A stretch of DNA of 64,000 nucleotides from Leptidea sinapis (lineage: Eukaryota; Arthropoda; Insecta; Lepidoptera; Pieridae): positions 7,688,001-7,752,000 of the forward strand of contig NC_066309.1 of assembly GCF_905404315.1 (NCBI RefSeq), in the 5' to 3' direction. Positions 59,461-64,000 of the stretch are shown here, piece after piece (within the stretch, counting starts at the first letter, position 1; every line of letters begins with the position of its first letter). The translations under genes and the position numbers were made by a program. The notes beneath the pieces were generated by a model. The model was not told the origin of the DNA and ran no database searches. It worked only from the letters and a program-made list of their open reading frames with translations.

Positions 59461-60070
59461 GTAGTGAAGTCCGAAACGTTAGTTTCCAACCAATACTGCG
59501 AAGACCAAGCTTTATGACCTGGCGCCGAGTCTTGCTGTAAGGACCTACCTCGATACCTTTTTCACAAAAGTATGGGTCAGTCACTCTTTAATAGCTAATA
59601 CCCACCAAACCATCTCTGATGTCGGATAGTGCCCTCGTTGCACTCTGTCGACTAATTGGGAAGCTTCCTTAGAGCTTTGAGAATAAAAACGATCATTTTG
59701 TTTGTTAAAATGTTGCTCAATTGTGTGTTGTGCAATCTTCATCTTCTGAGATAAAACAACAAGGACAAGATATCATCGAATTCTTTCCCTTACTTGTATG
59801 ACCACCTTTTTCGTACGAACACTACGTGGGCGGCCATATCTTTTTCTATCACAAGCAGAGGAGGTCTCATTGTACCTATTAATAGCCCGGTACACAAACA
59901 TTTTACTAATACCAAGCGTATGGAGAGCTTTAAAAATTACATGTGGCTCCATACCTACTTTGTGTAATGCAATCACAGCGATTCGGTTCTCGTTATCATC
60001 CCACTCCATTTTATTATCGCAAAATATTTTACAATTTGCAGTCGCCAAAATGAGCAAACTCAATGAACAA
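59440..60070 (-). pseudogene. Mariner/Tc1-like transposase, degenerate
   Basis: Minus-strand 60063-59773 is a helix-turn-helix N-terminus (IAVIALHKVGMEPHVIFKAL, ISKMFVYRAINRYNET, then a RYGRPRSVRTKK hook). Downstream in shifted frames: QKMKIAQHTIEQ, DRVQRGHYPTSEMVWW (first part of the DDE domain) and QQDSAPGHKA (second catalytic Asp) followed by WLETNVSDF. Order fits the mariner family. The RT-like IRG junction, stops and missing C-terminus show it is dead. No TIRs identified. Confidence 0.82.
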
Positions 60071-60165
60071 TCATATAAAAATGACAGATTCCAAATTCAA
60101 TTCCGAAACGATGATGGTGCTTTAATTGTCGTCAACAAAAATCATGAAAGAATATTTATTTAGAA

Positions 60166-60573
60166 ACTTGTTGACCCGACAGGCGTTGTTCTGTTTATAA
60201 TAAATAAAATAATATATTTTATTAATTTGTCAATAATATATCATAAGATCAAGAATTATTTCGTAAAATATGCTCCCTGTTGTTGTCATGATTGTTTCAC
60301 AGCAGAACTGTCAAACCGTGCGTCAATAAATTCTCTCATAGAAAATGTATATACAAATATATCCATACAAAAAAAATCGGACGACGGGGGACACATCAAA
60401 GGAAAAACAAAATTTTTGTTTTTATTCAATTCCGAACACTTTCATATTTTTTCACCTTTTAAACCTTCCTGGTCTTCCACAAATAATTCAAGACCAAAAT
60501 TAGCCAAATCGGTCCAGCCGTTCTCAAGTTTTAGCGAGACTAACGAACAGCAATTAATTTTTACATATATAGA
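60166..60573 (-). mobile_element. Non-autonomous Helitron, family 2 (408 bp)
   Basis: Minus strand starts TCTATATATGTAAAAATTAA at 60573 (preceded by A) and ends GTCGGGTCAACAAGT at 60166 (followed by T), a one-base variant of the usual CTAGT end. It contains the ACCGATTTGGCTAATTTTGG and CTGTTCGTTAGTCTCGC landmarks. No coding capacity. Confidence 0.68.
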
Positions 60574-60728
60574 TAAACGACTTTAAGACTCCTAGTCACT
60601 TTATAGATCAATCAATGACCTAATTGATTAAGCATGACAAATATAAGTGTCATGACGAGCTGGGAAGGACAAAGTCCTTATATAACATAAAAGTATTCGT
60701 AAAGTAAAGATTTCCGGCAAATCTTCTA

Positions 60729-60930
60729 TCCCTACTATTATTATAAATGTGAATGTAAGTTTGTTTGTAACGCTCTTACGCCGGAGCTTCTGAATCGATT
60801 ATTATAGAATAGAGCTTGGAAAAGGACATAGGCTACATTTTATCCCGGAAAAATCCATGATTCCCGCGGGATTTGTGAAAAACTGAAATTCACGTCGTAT
60901 ATATACCAATAGTAGATTTAGTTTGCCAGA
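60729..60930 (+). mobile_element. Helitron-type 5' end fragment
   Basis: TCCCTACTATTATTATAAAT preceded by A, then GTAAGTTTGTTTGTAACGC. It resembles the 5' terminus of the Helitron at 48078 (TCCATACTAATATTATAAAT). The matching 3' end is not certain. Confidence 0.5.
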
Positions 60931-61556
60931 GCAATCTTCCTCGAAATAAAGATTTATATATGTTGGGGACGGGAGCGAAAACGGAAACCGAAACTGGAAT
61001 AGGACGCGAGATAATCATCAATTCCAAACTTGCTTATTATTTTTAAAAACTCTATATCTACGCGGTCAAAGCTCAAAGCCAGTTCTCTATACAAATAAAG
61101 CAGGGAGACGGTGATACCAAGGGCTATATATAGGCTATAAAAACGGTAATGTTATCATATTAATTATTGATTTGCGTGTGACCAAGACCGCTTGCTCTTT
61201 TGCCCTTGAATTCCAACAGATTGCAAACACCATCCTCTCAAGTGTCAATGTATCGAGATAGCGGAGAGAGTATGTTTTGTTTTGATGGTGTGTGTACTTT
61301 GTTGTCTACGACATACGAGTGCAGACTGCAGACTGCAATTTTAGTAGACTATAACCCGAGCCACAGATCAGTCTACAGAGTACTATTATTTAAACTGATC
61401 AGTCGAGACGCGTGAACGCATATTTCTGTATGTAAACACTTCTATTGCATTGTTTACATTTTTCGCGTTTATGCTGGTGCAGTTTTAAATTAATTATTTG
61501 TGCAATATTTTCTGTTACATATTTTTCGCGAACTTTTTAGTGGTACGCGGTAATTT

Positions 61557-61583
61557 ATGGATGTTTCTAAAGTTTTAAAGAAA
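61557..61583 (+). other. Candidate first coding exon (9 codons) with strong splice donor
   Basis: ATGGATGTTTCTAAAG... encodes MDVSKVLKK and is followed directly by GTAAGT (61584-61589), a consensus donor. A TATAAAAACGG element lies about 430 bp upstream (61136). No second exon can be found before the window ends, so this may be a real gene start, a captured gene start or chance. Confidence 0.25.
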
Positions 61584-61874
61584 GTAAGTAGGTGTCATTT
61601 GTTTTTTATGAATAAACATAACAAATTAATTAAAAGTATTTAATGATAAACTTTCATAATATCTCAACTAATAATTGAAATGCAACAAGCTCTGGGAGCT
61701 TTCAACTAAAACGCTGTTTAAACACTTTGAGTTATAGCACAATAATGTATGATGGAATGGTGTATCTTAAATAGGTCTACAGAAAAGTCCGCGAGGGCAT
61801 ATGTCTATCTCTTCAGGATAACATACTATATCCATTTTAAAACCTTAAAAAAATTGCCAATTATTATAAAGAAG

Positions 61875-62195
61875 TAATGTAAGAGCTGTTTACACAACCA
61901 GTTGACGGCTCCTTTGCACAAGAAGACGGCTAGATTATGAGTACCACAACGGCGCCTATAATTGCCCTGAAGCAGTAATGTGAAAACATTACTGCTTCAT
62001 TGCTGATTACTAGTCTGAAGGGCGCCGTAGCTAGTGAAATTACTGGGCAAATGAGACTTAACATCTTATGTCTCAAGGTGACGAGCGCAATTGTAGTGCC
62101 GCTCAGAATTTTTGGGTTTGCCAAGAATCCTGAGCGGCACTGCATCAGCTGAACGTCCTGCTCGTCTCGTCCCTAATTTTCATAACAAAAAAAAA
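61875..62195 (+). mobile_element. SINE-like repeat S, copy 5 (most complete)
   Basis: Runs GGCTCCTTTGCACAAG, GGCTAGATTATGAGTACCAC, GGCGCCTATAATTGCC, TGAAGCAGTAATGTGAAAAC, GGGCGCCGTAGCTAGTGAAA, ATGAGACTTAACATCTTATG, GTGACGAGCGCAATTGTAGT, GCCGCTCAGAATTTTTGGG, GAGCGGCACTGCA, CTGAACGTCCTGCTCGTCTC and ends with TTTTCATAACAAAAAAAAA. The A-run marks the 3' end. It defines the family for the other copies. Confidence 0.85.
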
Positions 62196-62329
62196 TACGC
62201 TATTAATCCATGTAATTTTATTACTACATATTATAAAAACATTTAGAAATACGTTTTTGTTTCATTTTTAACATAATAACCTTTACAACACATTTCCAAT
62301 GGTTTTAAACTACCATCATTCCGAAATAC

Positions 62330-62376
62330 TTAAATCATTTTTTTTCTATTAACAGAACAGCGTCGGGTCAGCTAGT
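62330..62376 (+). mobile_element. Helitron 3' terminus
   Basis: Sequence ending CAGCGTCGGGTCAGCTAGT followed by T at 62377. Same 3' end as at 28879 and 29767 and close to the one at 60166. The 5' boundary of this copy is not established. Confidence 0.6.
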
Positions 62377-62758
62377 TACCACAAAATAAATTAATTAATT
62401 AACTATACGGATATTTATTTATTAATAATCATTTTTTTGATTCAGCTCTTTTTATTTTTCTCAGGCTACATATTTAAAGTAAACATTATATTTATACATT
62501 TTAACAAACTATTTTGATAAAATAAACCTTTGTCAAAAATTTGTATGTACATAATTATACACAGATAACAAACAGGTTTTTTGCATTCTTATAATAATAT
62601 ATCAAATCAAATCCTCCCTCAAGTAGACGACCCGTCCCACGTCGCCGCCACAAACAGTGACATTTAAGCGAGCATGACGAAGCCTGTCACGAGAACTCAA
62701 CCAAACAACAAAAAAGAATCTACATATTATGCAAAATTCAGTTATACTTATATTAACA

Positions 62759-63067
62759 ACTAGCTGACCCAGCAAACGTTGTATTGCTGATATTAAAATT
62801 GCGATAAAAAAGTAACTGTTGATGACTGAAAATTTGAAGTTGTATGTATTTTTAATGCTGACTCATAATCAAAATTTAAAAAAAATGTCAAAAAAATTAA
62901 AAAAAAAATTGGTGTGGACCACCCTTAAAATTTAGGGGGATGAAAAATAGATGTTATCCGATTCTCAGACCTACCCAATATGCACTCAAAATTTTATGAG
63001 AATCGGTCAAACCGTTTCGGAGGAGTTCAAAGTTTAACACCATGACACGAGAATTTTATATATTAGA
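62759..63067 (-). mobile_element. Non-autonomous Helitron, both ends intact (309 bp)
   Basis: Minus strand begins TCTAATATATAAAATTCTCG at 63067 (preceded by A) and ends GGGTCAGCTAGT at 62759 (followed by T). Longer version of the copy at 29512-29767. It stands head-to-head with the next Helitron, only 4 bp apart. Confidence 0.87.
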
Positions 63068-63071
63068 TTAA

Positions 63072-64000
63072 TCTTTACTTATAATAAATCTGTAGAGATC
63101 TTTCTGTACAAAGAAAATAAATGCGCAAAACTGAGTCAGGGGGATGTAAGAAGAGAAATAGAACAAGTCCCGATTTTTTAGGAATTGTTAGTTTCTCTGT
63201 CTGTTTGTCTGTTTGTACGGGCTAATCTGAAACTTTCGGACCAATTTACTTGAAATGTTGCATCATGGTACATCCCAACGTCTTAATTGCTTTTCATTCC
63301 GGAAAATTAAAGAATTCCCGTGGGGCAGATAAAAACCTATAGTTACTTATATAGTACATCGTAGTACACAAGAACTTATGCACTTAATTTAATAAAATTT
63401 GGCATGTTGATACCTTATATTACCGGTCAACATCATGGATACTTTTCATCCTGGAAACCTAACGAGTCCCCGTGGGATATATAAAAAACTAAACTTACTT
63501 ATATAGGTTAGTACACAACAACTTAATGCGCCTAAATTTTTTAAAATTAAGCATTTTAATACCTTATATTACCGTTCCACGACTTAGATACTTTTCATTC
63601 CGAAAAATTAGAGTTCCTGTGGGATAGTTACAAAACTAAAGTAACTTATATAGCTTAGTGAACAATAACTTATGCACATAATTTAATAAAATTTGGCCTG
63701 TTGATACTCGTACCTGATATTTCCGGTCAACTTCTTGGATACTTTTCATCCTGGAAAATTAACGAGTTCCCGTGGGAAAGTTAAAAACAATAGCATCTTA
63801 TATAGCTTAGTACCCAACAATTTATCTAAACAAAATTTTTGAATATGATACCTTATCTTGCCAGTAAAGCAATGTGAATTATAAAATTTAAAATGCCATA
63901 AAAGTGACGGGTTAGTAAAGGGAAAAGTAAAAAATTGCAAAAACATAGCCCACTGTAGCATCATTCATATTAAATCAATTGTGTGTGACAGACGCCAAAA
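63072..64000 (+). mobile_element. Helitron (non-autonomous) with ~150-bp tandem repeats, runs off window
   Basis: 5' terminus TCTTTACTTATAATAAATCT preceded by A (63071), same family as the element ending at 28110. The internal array has at least four units: CTTTTCAT occurs near 63290, 63442, 63591 and 63742, giving periods of 152, 149 and 151 bp. The units share TATATAGCTTAGTACAC, AATTTAATAAAATTTGGC and GAGTTCCCGTGGGA. Non-coding. The 3' end lies outside the window. Confidence 0.75.

Noticed and set aside
60729..62376. Single ~1.6-kb Helitron from the TCCCTACT 5' end to the CTAGT 3' end
   Set aside because: The 3' end matches the family of 60166-60573, whose 5' end is different, so the two ends probably belong to separate elements.
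1..64000. CRISPR arrays, rRNA genes, bacterial operons or riboswitches
   Set aside because: None present; all sequence features are eukaryotic.

Overview
This is a eukaryotic, AT-rich window, almost certainly from a lepidopteran (moth or butterfly). The evidence is the TE assortment: jockey/CR1-type, RTE-type and other LINEs, Helitrons ending CTAGT, a repeat family beginning with a tRNA-like module, and TA-flanked and hAT-like MITEs. There are also spliced genes with GT/AG introns. No bacterial, organellar, rRNA or CRISPR feature is visible. Most of the window is old, nested, broken transposon sequence. Chromosome identity (autosome, Z, W) cannot be read from the sequence.

The only convincing host genes are two divergent paralogues in the same orientation, about 37 kb apart (15538-17328 and 52302-56177). 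Each has a 5'UTR intron acceptor just before the ATG, one long coding exon, a short exon with most of a MYND-type zinc finger, and a last exon with the final His and Cys of the finger. Both share an N-terminal motif, a conserved block of about 90 residues and a DSGxxS motif at the end of exon 1. The second paralogue is longer because the segment before the conserved block is present three times.

Layout: 1-2574 LINE-A (+). 2721-3545 Ty3/gypsy pol fragment (-). 3546-7770 first copy of an old segmental duplication (LINE-B inside RTE, then unique sequence and a tRNA-like repeat). 7897-10767 LINE-D (-). 10790-11470 a structured tandem repeat. 15.2-17.4 kb MYND gene 1. 19.2-26.4 kb second copy of the duplication, carrying its own insertions. 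26.4-29.8 kb RTE remnant and Helitrons. 29.9-30.9 kb LINE fragments. 31.6-35.5 kb LINE-D (+) with 12-bp target-site duplications. 35.6-38.2 kb LINE-G, MITEs and SINE-like repeats. 38.5-41.9 kb a nearly intact LINE-C (-). 42.4-43.7 kb hAT-like MITE and tRNA-like repeats. 43.9-48.1 kb Helitron Rep gene interrupted by a LINE tail. 48.1-52.1 kb LINE-F and transposase fragments. 52.3-56.2 kb MYND gene 2. 56.4-60.1 kb LINE, SINE-like, RTE and mariner remnants. 60.2-64 kb Helitrons, including a head-to-head pair.

The transposons do not form a pathway with the host genes. They record the history of the locus. The same RTE/LINE-B nesting in both duplicate blocks dates those insertions before the duplication, while LINE-C and LINE-E copies came later. 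LINE family letters (A-G) are labels used only in this annotation.
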